From JAKFDI01 sp044508835 (GTDB lineage: Bacteria > Pseudomonadota > Gammaproteobacteria > Burkholderiales > Burkholderiaceae_C): 64,000 bases of DNA. The position numbers and the translations under genes were made by a program. Where the stretch lies: NCBI GenBank assembly GCA_044508835.1, contig JBIQHD010000007.1, forward strand, positions 62,001-126,000. The letters are read 5' to 3'. Numbering within the stretch: the first letter of the stretch is position 1; every line of letters begins with the position of its first letter. The notes beneath the pieces were generated by a model. The model did no database searches. It had not been told where the DNA came from and was given only the letters and a program-made list of their open reading frames with translations. Below, in pieces: positions 43,756 through 52,546 of the stretch.

Positions 43756-45033
43756 TCACAGCTGACCGCCCAGCAGGGACGCCGCGTGCTCGGCCAGCTT
43801 TTCCGGCCACGGCCGGTGGCGCCAGGCCTCGAGCGTGACCGGCCGCGCCTGCGCCAGGTCGGCCTCGAAGATCTCGACCTGGCGGCGCGCGAACGCGGCG
43901 TCGAGCACGTTGAGGTTGGCCTCGTCGTTGATGCGGAACGAGCGGTTGTCGAAGTTCGTCGAGCCCACCGAGACCAGCAGGCCGTCGACCACCAGCACCT
44001 TGCAGTGGAACATCGTCGGCTGGTATTCGGCGATGGCGACGCCGGCCTCCAGCAGCTCGCCCCAGCGGGCGCGGGAGGCGCGGCGCACGATCTCGGAGTC
44101 GATGTCGGGGCCGGGCGTCAGGATGCGCACCTGGACGCCGCGCCGCGCCGCGTCGGCCAGCGCCCGGATCGCCAGCGCGTCGGGCACGAAATACGAGCTC
44201 GACAGCTCGATGCTCCGCTGCGCCGCGGTGATGGCCATCAGGTACATGAGGTGCATGCTCTCGCTGCCGCCCGTGGGCGAGCTGCTGAACATCTGCGCGG
44301 TCATGTCGCCGCGCGGGGGCAGCGGCGGGAAGTAGTCGCCGCCGTGCAGCACGCGGCCGGTGGCCTTGATCCAGTTGTCCATGAACACCGCCTGCATCTG
44401 CGCCACCGCCGGGCCCTCCAGTCGGAAGTGGGTGTCGCGCCAGTGGTCCGCGTCCTGCGCATGGCCGCGCCACTGGTCGGCCACGCCCACGCCGCCGGTG
44501 AAGCCCACCGCGCCGTCGACGACGAGCAGCTTGCGGTGGGTGCGGTTGTTCAGCCGCGGCAGGTGGTACCAGTGCGGCTGGTGGTAGCGCTCCACCTCCA
44601 CGCCGCCGGCGCGCATCTCGTCGAGCAGCGCGTCTTCCATCTTCACGCTGCCGACCCAGTCGAGCAGCACGTGCACCTTCACGCCGGCCTGCGCGCGCTC
44701 GACCAGCGCGTCGGCGAACTCGCGCCCGATCGATCCCGACCAGTAGATGTAGGTCTCGAAGGTGATGGTGCGCCGCGCGCCGCGGATGGCCTGCAGCATC
44801 GAGGGGAAGATCTCGTCGCCGTTGAGCAGCACCTCGACGCGGTTGCCTTCGAGCATGGGCGGGCCGAGCAGCACGCCCATGGAGCGGCGGAACTGCGGGT
44901 CGTGCGTGGCGTACAGGCGTTCGAGCCGCTGCTCGATGCGCTTCTCGCCGGTGCCCAGGTTCGCGACGAGGAAGGCCACCAGCAGGGTGGCGGCGACGGC
45001 GGCGAGCGCGATTCCCACGGCGCGGCGGCTCAT
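43756..45033 (-). CDS. Phospholipase D-family cardiolipin synthase, ClsB-like
   Basis: 425 residues with one N-terminal membrane helix and two HKD motifs: THRKLLVVDGAVGFTGG and FHCKVLVVDG followed by GSTNFDNRS. It condenses phosphatidylglycerol or phosphatidylethanolamine into cardiolipin at the inner membrane. The start at 45033 gives the usual short N-terminus. A ClsA, with two helices, is less likely. Confidence 0.9.
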   Translation of the reverse strand: MSRRAVGIALAAVAATLLVAFLVANLGTGEKRIEQRLERLYATHDPQFRRSMGVLLGPPMLEGNRVEVLLNGDEIFPSMLQAIRGARRTITFETYIYWSGSIGREFADALVERAQAGVKVHVLLDWVGSVKMEDALLDEMRAGGVEVERYHQPHWYHLPRLNNRTHRKLLVVDGAVGFTGGVGVADQWRGHAQDADHWRDTHFRLEGPAVAQMQAVFMDNWIKATGRVLHGGDYFPPLPPRGDMTAQMFSSSPTGGSESMHLMYLMAITAAQRSIELSSSYFVPDALAIRALADAARRGVQVRILTPGPDIDSEIVRRASRARWGELLEAGVAIAEYQPTMFHCKVLVVDGLLVSVGSTNFDNRSFRINDEANLNVLDAAFARRQVEIFEADLAQARPVTLEAWRHRPWPEKLAEHAASLLGGQL

Positions 45034-45141
45034 CGCCGTGCCGCGGCACCGGGCGGGGGTGCGAGGACGCGGGAGGGATCGGTCATGGCGCAGCTCCTTG
45101 GAGGCACCGCCGCCTGGCAAGCCGCGCGCCCGCCGCGGGCG

Positions 45142-45417
45142 CTACAGCACCACCTTGACCATCGGGTGCGTGCTGAGCGTGCGGTAGAGCTCGTCGAGCT
45201 GCTCGCGGCTGGTGGCGGTGATGGTGACGGTCAGGCTCAGGTAGTTGCCGCCCGCGCTGGGGCGGCTCTCCAGCGTGGCCTCGTCGTACACCGGGTCGAA
45301 GGCGCGCACCACCTGCAGCACGGCCTCGGTGAAGCCGGGGGCGTTCGCGCCCATCACCTTGATCGGGAACCGCGAGGGGTACTCGATCAGCGATTCCTCG
45401 GGCGGGATCTCTCGCAT
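45142..45417 (-). CDS. DUF493 (YbeD-like) protein
   Basis: 91 residues of a ferredoxin-like alpha/beta fold: YPSRFPIKVMGANAPGF at the N-terminus and LSLTVTITATSREQLDELYRTLSTHPMVKVVL at the end are typical. Small regulatory proteins of this family lie between dacC/dat and lipB in many proteobacteria. Here dacC and dat are present upstream but lipB and lipA do not follow. Confidence 0.92.
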   Translation of the reverse strand: MREIPPEESLIEYPSRFPIKVMGANAPGFTEAVLQVVRAFDPVYDEATLESRPSAGGNYLSLTVTITATSREQLDELYRTLSTHPMVKVVL

Positions 45418-45434
45418 CGCCGTCTCGATGGCCG

Positions 45435-46310
45435 TCAGATGGACTGCCGCGCCTTGGCGCGCTGGTAGGCCTCGTGCAGCCGCGCGTACACCGGGCCGGG
45501 CTTGCCGCGCATGGCGCCGTGGCCCACGGCCTCGCCGTCCAGCGTGGTCACGGGCAGCACCTCCTTGGTGGCCGAGCTCAGCAGCAGCTCGTCGGCCGCC
45601 AGCACCTCGCCCTCGGAGATGGGGCGCAGGTTGTAGGCGATGCCGATGTCCTCGCACAGCTCGCGCAGCAGCTCCACGCGGATGCCTTCGAGCACGTGCT
45701 CGCTCTTGGGCGGCCCGAGCAGCGCGCCCTCGTGCACCACCCACACGTTGCTGCCCGAGCCCTCGGTGAGGAAGCCGTTGCGGAACATCACCGTCTCCAT
45801 CGCGCCGCGGTCGGCCGACATCTGCCGCGCCAGCACGTTGGCCAGCAGCGAGACCGATTTGATGTCGCCGCGCTCCCAGCGGAAGTCGCGCGCCGTCACG
45901 CAGGCCACGCCCTGGCGGCGCTGCTCGGCGGTGGGCGGCTTCATCGTGCTCGTCATCATGAAGACGGTGGGCTCGATGCCCTCGGGCATCACGTGGTCGC
46001 GCAGCGCCACGCCGCGCGTGACCTGGATGTAGACGAGCTGGTCCTCGGACTCGTGCGCGGCCACCAGCCGGCGCACGCGCTCGAGCCAGTCGTCGCGCGA
46101 CAGCGGGTTGGCGATGCGCACCTTGCCGAGCCCGCGGTCGAGCCGCGCCATGTGCTCGTCGAAGCGGAACACCTTGCGGCCGTACACCGGCACGACCTCG
46201 TAGATGCCGTCGCCGAAGATGAAGCCGCGGTCCAGCACCGAGACCTTGGCGAGGTTCAAAGGCTGGTATTCGCCGTTCAGGTAGCACAGGGTGTCGGGCA
46301 AAGCGTGCAT
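45435..46310 (-). CDS. dat: D-amino acid aminotransferase (class IV PLP)
   Basis: 291 residues. PLP enzyme interconverting D-alanine and D-glutamate for peptidoglycan. The class-IV landmarks are SVLDRGFIFGDGIYEV, the PLP-lysine region RGDIKSVSLLAN, and LTEGSGSNVWVV. GGAGG precedes the ATG. It sits between the D,D-carboxypeptidase and DUF493 genes, which favours Dat over branched-chain transaminase. Confidence 0.9.
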   Translation of the reverse strand: MHALPDTLCYLNGEYQPLNLAKVSVLDRGFIFGDGIYEVVPVYGRKVFRFDEHMARLDRGLGKVRIANPLSRDDWLERVRRLVAAHESEDQLVYIQVTRGVALRDHVMPEGIEPTVFMMTSTMKPPTAEQRRQGVACVTARDFRWERGDIKSVSLLANVLARQMSADRGAMETVMFRNGFLTEGSGSNVWVVHEGALLGPPKSEHVLEGIRVELLRELCEDIGIAYNLRPISEGEVLAADELLLSSATKEVLPVTTLDGEAVGHGAMRGKPGPVYARLHEAYQRAKARQSI

Positions 46311-46337
46311 GGCGGCCTCCGCGAAGGGCGTGTCAGG

Positions 46338-47486
46338 TTACTTGATCCACAGGCGCAGCGAGTCCCAGGCGCGGCCGAGCAGGCCCGCCTGGGGGATCTC
46401 GTCCATCACCACCAGCGGCACCTCGGCCACCGGCGCCCCGCCCGCGGTGGCGATCTTGAGCGTGCCCACGCGCTCGCCCTTGGCGAGCGGCGCCACCAGC
46501 GGGTCGGTGCGCTCGATCGTGGTCTTGAGCTTGTCGCCCTCGCCGCGCGGCACCGTCACGTACACGGCGCTGGCCGCGCCGAGGCGCGCCTCGTTCATCG
46601 AGCCCTTCCACACCGGCACGGACGTCATCGGCTTGCCGTCCTCGAACAGGCGGATCGCGTCGAACGCGGCGAAGCCCCAGTTCAGCAGCTTCTGGCTCTC
46701 GTTGGCGCGCGCGGCCTCGGAGGCGGTCTTCATCACCACGCTGAGCAGGCGGCGCTTGCCGTTGGGGAAGTCGCGCTGGGCGCTGGCGACGAGGCAGTAG
46801 CCCGCCGCCTCGGTGTGGCCGGTCTTCATGCCGTCCACCGACGGGTCGCGGCGCAGCAGCAGGTTGCGGTTGGCCTGGTTGATGTTGTTGTACTTGTACT
46901 CGCGGATCGAGTAGTAGGTGTAGTAGTCGGGGAAGTCGCGGATGATGTGGCCGGCGATCACCGCCATGTCGCGCGCCGTGCTCTTGTGGCCCGGGTCGGT
47001 CAGGCCTGTGGCGTTCACGAAGGAAGTGTTCTTCAGGCCCCAGGCCTGCGCCTGGCGGTTCATCATCGCGACGAACTGCTCGACCGTGCCGCCCACCGCC
47101 TCGGCCAGCGCCACCGACGAATCGTTGCCGCTCTGCACGATGGTGCCGTGCAGCAGCTCGTCGACCGTGGGCGTCATGGTGGTGTCGATGAACATCAGCG
47201 AGCCGCCTTCCTTGCGCTCGTCCCACGCGCGCTTGCTCACCGGGATCTTCTGGTCGAGCGTCAGGCGCTTCTCCTTCAGCGCCTGGAACGCCACGTAGGC
47301 CGTCATCAGCTTGGTGAGCGAGGCCGGGTCCATGGGCGCGTCGGCATTGCGCTCGGCCAGCGTCTGGTTGCTGGTGAGGTCGACCAGCAGGTAGCTGCCG
47401 GCCGCCACTTCGGGCGGCTGCGGCGCCTGGGCCGCGGCGGTGGCGGCGAAGGCAAGGGCGCAGAGGAAGGCAAGCAGTCTTTTCAT
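46338..47486 (-). CDS. dacC: D-alanyl-D-alanine carboxypeptidase (PBP5/6 type)
   Basis: 382 residues with a signal peptide cleaved near residue 20. The penicillin-binding motifs are SLTK (Ser56-Lys59), SGN (119-121) and KTG (221-223). The PBP5 beta-sheet domain and a short C-terminal amphipathic anchor (AWDSLRLWIK) follow. Trims stem-peptide D-Ala in the periplasm; the neighbouring transaminase can recycle D-Ala. Confidence 0.94.
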   Translation of the reverse strand: MKRLLAFLCALAFAATAAAQAPQPPEVAAGSYLLVDLTSNQTLAERNADAPMDPASLTKLMTAYVAFQALKEKRLTLDQKIPVSKRAWDERKEGGSLMFIDTTMTPTVDELLHGTIVQSGNDSSVALAEAVGGTVEQFVAMMNRQAQAWGLKNTSFVNATGLTDPGHKSTARDMAVIAGHIIRDFPDYYTYYSIREYKYNNINQANRNLLLRRDPSVDGMKTGHTEAAGYCLVASAQRDFPNGKRRLLSVVMKTASEAARANESQKLLNWGFAAFDAIRLFEDGKPMTSVPVWKGSMNEARLGAASAVYVTVPRGEGDKLKTTIERTDPLVAPLAKGERVGTLKIATAGGAPVAEVPLVVMDEIPQAGLLGRAWDSLRLWIK

Positions 47487-47565
47487 TGAAAGGAACAGTC
47501 TCGAAGGGGTCAAGGGTGGCGGCTTGGAGCGCGCCAGCGGGAAGAGGTTCAGCCGGCCATGCCGC

Positions 47566-48180
47566 TCAGGGCCGCAGCTGCCGGACCAGCACGTTCTTGA
47601 GCAGCGTGAGCTGGCCGTGGAAGAAGTGGCCGACGCCGGGGAACACGATCACCGGCAGCGCCTGCGGGCGCGCCCAGTCGAGCGTGGCGGCCAGCGGCAC
47701 GACCTCGTCGCTCTCGCCGTGGACGACGACCGTGTCGGCCGGCACCGGCGGCATCTCCTGGCGCTGGGTGGACGGGCCCACGAGCGCGAGGCGCTGCGGC
47801 TTCGCGTCCTCGGGCAGCCGCGCCGCGGCCTGCGCCGCCACGAAGGCGCCGAAGGAGAAGCCCGCCAGCAGCAGCGGCAGCCCGGCCTCGCGGTGCTGCG
47901 CGACCACGGCCAAGGCGTCGTCGACCTCGCCGCGGCCCGCATCCCACGCGCCCTGCGACTGGCCCACGCCGCGGAAGTTGAAGCGCACCGCGCGATGGCC
48001 GAGCTGCACCGCGGCGCGCGCGAGCGTCTGCGCCACCTTGTTGTCCAGCGTGCCGCCGTGCTGCGGGTGCGGATGGCAGATCACCGCCACGCCCGCGGCC
48101 GCGCCGGCCGGCGCGTCGACGGCGCATTCGATGCGGCCCGCCGGGCCGTCGCAGAAGCTGCGCTGGGTCTGCGCGTTCAT
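47566..48180 (-). CDS. Alpha/beta hydrolase
   Basis: 204 residues. HPHPQHGGTLDNKV opens the fold, the nucleophile elbow is GFSFGAFV, the acid lies in VHGESDEVV and the His in PGVGHFFHG. This short family (COG2945) is widespread with unknown substrates. It is the last gene of the hemJ-VanZ-ferredoxin-hydrolase run and follows the ferredoxin by 14 bp. Confidence 0.88.
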   Translation of the reverse strand: MNAQTQRSFCDGPAGRIECAVDAPAGAAAGVAVICHPHPQHGGTLDNKVAQTLARAAVQLGHRAVRFNFRGVGQSQGAWDAGRGEVDDALAVVAQHREAGLPLLLAGFSFGAFVAAQAAARLPEDAKPQRLALVGPSTQRQEMPPVPADTVVVHGESDEVVPLAATLDWARPQALPVIVFPGVGHFFHGQLTLLKNVLVRQLRP

Positions 48181-48194
48181 GCGGCGCGGCGCGT

Positions 48195-48521
48195 TCAGCG
48201 GCCGATGTTCGGCGCCAGCAGCAGCCGCTCGACCACCTGGCCGTTCTTCAGGTGCGAGTCGACGATCTCGTCGATGTCCTCGCGGTCGACGAAGGTGTAC
48301 CAGACGGCCTCGGGGTAGACCACGGCCACCGGCCCGCCGGCGCAGCGGTCGAGGCAGCCCGACTTGTTCACCCGCACCCCGCCGGGGCCGGCGAGGCCCG
48401 CGCCCTTCACGCGCGACTTGCAGTGGTCGAAGGCTTCTTGCGCGCCATGCTGCGCGCAGGCGTTCTCGCCGTTCTCGCGCTGGTTGAGGCAGAAGAAGAT
48501 GTGGCGCTTGTAATACGACAT
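48195..48521 (-). CDS. Thioredoxin-like [2Fe-2S] ferredoxin
   Basis: 108 residues. The cysteine set (FFCLNQRENGENAC and SGCLDRCAGGP) is that of the thioredoxin-fold 2Fe-2S ferredoxins. Likely a soluble electron carrier. TAGAAT ends 6 bp before the ATG and also contains the VanZ stop codon TAG; there is no ribosome site, so a leaderless transcript starting here is plausible alongside read-through. Confidence 0.9.
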   Translation of the reverse strand: MSYYKRHIFFCLNQRENGENACAQHGAQEAFDHCKSRVKGAGLAGPGGVRVNKSGCLDRCAGGPVAVVYPEAVWYTFVDREDIDEIVDSHLKNGQVVERLLLAPNIGR

Positions 48522-48530
48522 GGCGCGATT

Positions 48531-49682
48531 CTAGGACCCGGGTCGCGCCGCTTCGCCGCTTCGGCCCGCGCCCGCGCCGTGCTCGCGCGCGCCGATGCGG
48601 GCCAGCAGATACAGCATCGCCGCATAGGGCCACAGCCAGCCGATCCACTGCGCCGCGCCGTGGAAGCGGATGAAGCGGCCCTGCTCCCAGCCCTGCAGGC
48701 TGTCGGCGAAGTACGGGTCGGCGGGCACGTCGGCCACCAGCGCCGCGAGCGCGCCCAGCACCGCGAGGCCGACGCCGGCGGCGGCCCGCCGCGGCAGCCG
48801 CATCAGCGCCAGCGCGAGCACGAAGCCGGCACCGAAGGCCGCGGGCGTGACGGGCGTGAGCCAGGCGAGCGCATGCTGCGGCCCGAAGTTCAGGGCGGTC
48901 GACAGCGTCGTCGCGGCAAAGCCCAGCACGGTGGCGCCGATGGCCATCACCGCCCGGCGCCATGCGGCGGGCGACACCGCGTAGGCCACCAGGCAGGGCG
49001 CCAGCAGGCCGAGCGTGACGAGGATGAACTCGCCCCCGGGCGACAGCAGCGCGTTCGTCGCCGGCTCGGTCCAGATGTGCATCCAGTCCTCGGCGGGCGT
49101 GCCGTCGACCGCGGCGACCACCGCCTCGCGCAGCCGCGGCAGCACCTGCCCCATGCCCAGCGGCGCCGGCAGCGGGAACAGCAGGCCCACGGGCCACAGC
49201 AGCAGCAGCGCGAGCCCGCCGGCGCTGCGGGCGATGAACCAGCGCTCGCGCACCGCCTGCCAGTGCTCCACCATGCCGAGCCGGTGCACGCCCCAGCCGA
49301 AGGCCGCGCCGGCCAGCGCCCCGGCGGTGTTGAGCCCGAAGTCGACGTTCGACGGGATGCGGTGCGGCAGGTAGTTCTGCAGCACCTCGAGCGTGAGCGA
49401 CAGCGCGGCGCAGGCAGCCACCGTCCAGGCGAAGGCCCGCACCGGCCGATGCCCGGAACGCACCAGCCCGCCGAAGAGCAGCGCGCCGAGCGGCATGTAG
49501 CCGAGCAGGTTGGCGGTGAGGTCGAAGGCGGTCCAGTACGGCGGCCACGGCAGGGCGAGGAAGCTCCACGGCGACACGCCGGGCACGCGCCAGCCGGCGA
49601 AGGGGTACAGGCTCGCGTAGGCGATGAGCGCGGCCATCATCGCGGCCAGCGGCATCGCGGAGCTGCGGTGGCCGGGCGGCAT
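48531..49682 (-). CDS. VanZ-like family membrane protein
   Basis: 383 residues with about ten hydrophobic segments. The VanZ-like half (about 10-140) includes DLTANLLGYMPLGALLFGG, LTLEVLQNYLPHRIPSNVDFGLNTAGA. The C-terminal half is a further membrane region of unknown role. VanZ homologues affect glycopeptide resistance in some bacteria, but function here is unknown. It begins 12 bp after hemJ. Confidence 0.85.
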   Translation of the reverse strand: MPPGHRSSAMPLAAMMAALIAYASLYPFAGWRVPGVSPWSFLALPWPPYWTAFDLTANLLGYMPLGALLFGGLVRSGHRPVRAFAWTVAACAALSLTLEVLQNYLPHRIPSNVDFGLNTAGALAGAAFGWGVHRLGMVEHWQAVRERWFIARSAGGLALLLLWPVGLLFPLPAPLGMGQVLPRLREAVVAAVDGTPAEDWMHIWTEPATNALLSPGGEFILVTLGLLAPCLVAYAVSPAAWRRAVMAIGATVLGFAATTLSTALNFGPQHALAWLTPVTPAAFGAGFVLALALMRLPRRAAAGVGLAVLGALAALVADVPADPYFADSLQGWEQGRFIRFHGAAQWIGWLWPYAAMLYLLARIGAREHGAGAGRSGEAARPGS

Positions 49683-49694
49683 GCGGCGCGGTGC

Positions 49695-50114
49695 CTAGAA
49701 AGGCTTGACGACCACCAGCACGACGATGGCGGCGAAGAGCAGCACGGAGGCCTCGTTGAACACGCGGAACCAGCGCTCGCTGCGCTGGTTGGCGAACTGC
49801 TCGAACTTGCGCAGCAGCGAGCGGCAGGCATGGTGGTAGCCGAGGGCCACGACCACCAGCGCGAGCTTGGCGTGCAGCCAGCCGCCGGCATCGCGGAAGT
49901 AGCCGAGCCACAGCCACAGGCCCAGGCCCACGGCCGGCAGCATCAGCAGGCTCGTGAAGCGGTAGAGCCGGCGCGCCATCAGCAGCAGGCGCTCGCGCTC
50001 GGCATGGCTGTCGGCGGGCACGGCGGCCAGGTTCACGAAGATGCGCGGCAGGTAGAACAGGCCCGCGAACCAGCTCGCGATGAAGACGATGTGGAAGGCT
50101 TTGATCCAGAGCAT
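49695..50114 (-). CDS. hemJ: HemJ/CopD-like membrane protein, protoporphyrinogen IX oxidase
   Basis: 139 residues with four membrane helices and the conserved His in KAFHIVFIASWFAGLFYLPRI. HemJ oxidises protoporphyrinogen IX to protoporphyrin IX and binds haem. The location back-to-back with hemB supports HemJ over a copper-resistance protein. GATAAT (50121-50126) ends 6 bp before the ATG with no ribosome site, so the mRNA may be leaderless and starts just downstream of the small RNA terminator. Confidence 0.9.
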   Translation of the reverse strand: MLWIKAFHIVFIASWFAGLFYLPRIFVNLAAVPADSHAERERLLLMARRLYRFTSLLMLPAVGLGLWLWLGYFRDAGGWLHAKLALVVVALGYHHACRSLLRKFEQFANQRSERWFRVFNEASVLLFAAIVVLVVVKPF

Positions 50115-50163
50115 CGGCCCATTATCCGGACGTGCCCGCGGGGCATGCCGCGGGCGCGGGCAG

Positions 50164-50192
50164 AAAAAAGCCCCGACCGTTCGGGTCAGGGC
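50164..50192 (-). terminator. Intrinsic terminator of the candidate small RNA
   Basis: GCCCCGACC/GGTCAGGGC, nine pairs with one mismatch and a 5-nt loop, followed on the minus strand by TTTTTT. It lies upstream of hemJ and downstream of no coding gene on that strand, which is what identifies the small RNA. Confidence 0.85.
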
Positions 50193-50276
50193 CGGAAAGC
50201 CTTAGCGCTGTCATCACGGCAAGGCGCCTGCTCAGGGAGGAAAAGCAGGGAATGACGGCCTTGCGGCTATCATTCG
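50164..50276 (-). ncRNA. Candidate small RNA between hemJ and hemB
   Basis: On the minus strand an extended -10 box TGCTAAAGT (hexamer at 50283-50288) would start RNA near 50276. The ~113-nt RNA folds into hairpin 1 (GAATGA..TCATTC with inner GCC-GCAA-GGC, 50250-50275), hairpin 2 (CCTGCT/AGCAGG, 50227-50249) whose loop has CCUCCC, hairpin 3 (GCCTT/AAGGC, 50199-50225) and an intrinsic terminator (50164-50192). Promoter, fold and terminator agree in orientation and position, and no protein is encoded. The exposed CCUCCC could pair with Shine-Dalgarno sequences. I do not recognise a known RNA family. Confidence 0.68.
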
Positions 50277-50401
50277 CCGGTCACTTTAGCAGATGAAAAC
50301 CGCCACCGCAGACGCTGCGGCCAGGGGCCGGCGCCAGGGTTCCCGCGGCCCGCGGGCCCGCCTGCACCGGCATGGTCTGCACCCTTTCGGAATCGCCCGC
50401 C

Positions 50402-51415
50402 GTGCCCAGCATTCCTCCCCTGCCGCCCTACCCCTCCAGCCGCCCGCGGCGCCTGCGCCGCGACGCGTTCAGCCGCGCGCTGGTGCGTGAGCACCGCCTC
50501 GACCCGAGCGACCTGATCCTGCCGGTCTTCGTGCTCGCGGGGCAGCGCCAGGAGCAGGCCGTGGCCTCGATGCCCGGCGTGCACCGCCGCAGCGTCGACC
50601 TCCTGCTGCCGGTGGCCGAGGAATGCCTGTCGCTGGGCATTCCGGTGATGGCGCTGTTCCCGGTGATCGAGCCCTCGCTCAAGACCGAGGACGGCCGCGA
50701 GGCGCTCAACCCCGAGGGCCTCGTGCCCACCGCCGTGCGCGAGCTGAAGAAGCGCTTCCCCGAGCTGGGCGTGCTCACCGACGTGGCGCTCGACCCCTTC
50801 ACCAGCCACGGCCAGGACGGCCTGCTCGACGACGGCGGCTACGTCGTCAACGACGACACCGTGGCCGTGCTGGTGCAGCAGGCGATGCTGCAGGCCGAGG
50901 CGGGCGTGGACATCGTGGCCCCCAGCGACATGATGGACGGGCGCATCGGCGCCATCCGCCACACGCTGGAGCAGCGCGGCCTGGTGCACACGAAGATCAT
51001 GGCCTACAGCGCCAAGTACGCGAGCGCCTTCTACGGCCCGTTCCGCGACGCGGTGGGCTCGGCCGGCAACCTCGGCCGCGGCAACAAGAAGGTCTACCAG
51101 ATGGACCCCGCCAACACCGACGAGGCGCTGCGCGAGGTGGCGCTGGACATCGCCGAAGGCGCCGACATGGTGATGGTCAAGCCCGGCATGCCCTACCTGG
51201 ACATCGTGCGCCGCGTGAAGGATGCGTTCCGCATGCCCACCTTCGCCTACCAGGTGAGCGGCGAGTACGCCATGCTCAAGGCCGCCGCGCAGAACGGCTG
51301 GCTCGACAACGACGCGGCGATGATGGAGAGCCTGCTCGCCTTCAAGCGCGCCGGCGCCGACGGCGTGCTCACCTACTTCGCGCTCGACGCCGCGCGCCAG
51401 CTGCGCGCGCGCTGA
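50402..51415 (+). CDS. hemB: Delta-aminolevulinic acid dehydratase (porphobilinogen synthase)
   Basis: 337 residues from a GTG at 50402; an in-frame ATG ten codons earlier (50372) is possible but neither has a strong ribosome site. Condenses two 5-aminolevulinates into porphobilinogen. Schiff-base lysines lie in MAYSAKYASAFYGPFRDA and MVMVKPGMPYLD; the metal/activator region is APSDMMDGRIGAIR. The Cys-rich zinc site of yeast-type enzymes is not evident, so a Mg-type enzyme is likely. Divergent from hemJ with the candidate small RNA in between. Confidence 0.95.
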   Translation: MPSIPPLPPYPSSRPRRLRRDAFSRALVREHRLDPSDLILPVFVLAGQRQEQAVASMPGVHRRSVDLLLPVAEECLSLGIPVMALFPVIEPSLKTEDGREALNPEGLVPTAVRELKKRFPELGVLTDVALDPFTSHGQDGLLDDGGYVVNDDTVAVLVQQAMLQAEAGVDIVAPSDMMDGRIGAIRHTLEQRGLVHTKIMAYSAKYASAFYGPFRDAVGSAGNLGRGNKKVYQMDPANTDEALREVALDIAEGADMVMVKPGMPYLDIVRRVKDAFRMPTFAYQVSGEYAMLKAAAQNGWLDNDAAMMESLLAFKRAGADGVLTYFALDAARQLRAR

Positions 51416-51436
51416 AGCGCGCCGGCCCGGGCCGCG

Positions 51437-52534
51437 ATGCGCATCTTCCACATCAACGGCGAGCGCTACACCGAGCTCGGCGCCCTGCCCGACGCGCTGC
51501 CCGACGGCGGCTACCTGTGGGTGGGCACCGGCCGGCGCGAATTCGAGTCGCAGCTCGCCACCCTGCAGGGCGCGCTGCAGCGCTGGACGGGCGGGCAGCT
51601 CGTCGACCTGCACGTGGCCGACCTGCTGAACAACCAGCTGCCGTCGAACTTCGACTACACCTCCTGGTACGACCTGCTGGTGTTCCGCCGGCTCGCGGCG
51701 GGCACGGGCAGCGCGGCCATGTTCATCGACGAGAGCCGCGGCACGCTCAGCACGGCGCGCGCCGCGCTCGACGCCATCGACACCAGCCCGGTCGGCTTCG
51801 CCCTCTTCGAGCGCGTGCTCGTCACCGTGCATCCGGCCGAGTGCGTCGTGCGCGACTTCTTCGCCAACCGGCTGCAGATGCAGACGCAGGGCGGCGACGT
51901 GCGCGCCACCGCGCGCATCCCGCCGAACGCGCCCGACCTGATGCTGCGCATGGTGAACTTCATGGTCGACAGCTACCTCGACCTGCGGCGCCTGCTCACC
52001 CGCCAGCTCGGCTACCTGCAGCAGCAGCTGTTCACGCCGCGCGGTCGCTACGACAACTGGCAGGTGCTGCTCGAATCGCGCAACGCGCTGCACATGCTGG
52101 AGGACACCTGCGAGGACCAGCGCAGCGCCATGGTCGAATGGATCGACGCGCTCGACGAATGGCCCGAGGCGGCCAACGCCGCCGCGCGGCGCGAGCGCGA
52201 GCTGCTGCGCGTGCGCTCGCGCGACGTGCTCGAGCACATCGAGCGCGTGCTCACCCACGTGCGCCGGCTCGAGTCGGCCGCCGAGACGGCGGTGCAGATG
52301 CACTTCGCGGCGCAGAGCAACCGCACCAACGACATCATGCGCACGCTCACCGTGCTCACCGCCATCTTCCTGCCGCTGAACCTGCTGACCGGCTTCTTCG
52401 GCATGAACTTCGACGACCTGCCGCTCATCCACAGCGTGCGCGGCTTCTGGGTGGTGCTGCTGCTCATGATCGTGCTGGGCGTCGGGCTGAGCGTGTTCTT
52501 CTGGCGCAAGCGCTACCTCGGGCATTCGCGCTGA
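51437..52534 (+). CDS. CorA family divalent cation transporter
   Basis: 365 residues: a cytoplasmic alpha/beta funnel domain, a long helix (about 230-300), then two C-terminal membrane helices with the GMN selectivity signature (TGFFGMNFDDLPL, about 320-330). The C-terminus is basic. It probably carries Mg2+, Co2+ or Zn2+; the divergent N-terminus places it in the ZntB/CorA-like branch. It starts 21 bp after hemB. Confidence 0.9.
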   Translation: MRIFHINGERYTELGALPDALPDGGYLWVGTGRREFESQLATLQGALQRWTGGQLVDLHVADLLNNQLPSNFDYTSWYDLLVFRRLAAGTGSAAMFIDESRGTLSTARAALDAIDTSPVGFALFERVLVTVHPAECVVRDFFANRLQMQTQGGDVRATARIPPNAPDLMLRMVNFMVDSYLDLRRLLTRQLGYLQQQLFTPRGRYDNWQVLLESRNALHMLEDTCEDQRSAMVEWIDALDEWPEAANAAARRERELLRVRSRDVLEHIERVLTHVRRLESAAETAVQMHFAAQSNRTNDIMRTLTVLTAIFLPLNLLTGFFGMNFDDLPLIHSVRGFWVVLLLMIVLGVGLSVFFWRKRYLGHSR

Positions 52535-52546
52535 TTGCGGCCGTCC

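Noticed and set aside
50164..50276. 6S, 4.5S or tmRNA identity for the small RNA
   Set aside because: It lacks the long bulged rod of 6S RNA, the conserved apical loop of 4.5S RNA and any tRNA-like or tag-coding part; length and hairpin order do not fit.
50252..50296. Short plus-strand ORF (14 codons) preceded by GGGAGG upstream of hemB, as a leader peptide
   Set aside because: The GGGAGG is simply the complement of the CCUCCC loop of the minus-strand RNA, the peptide has no attenuation-type codons, and no plus-strand terminator or promoter pair supports it.
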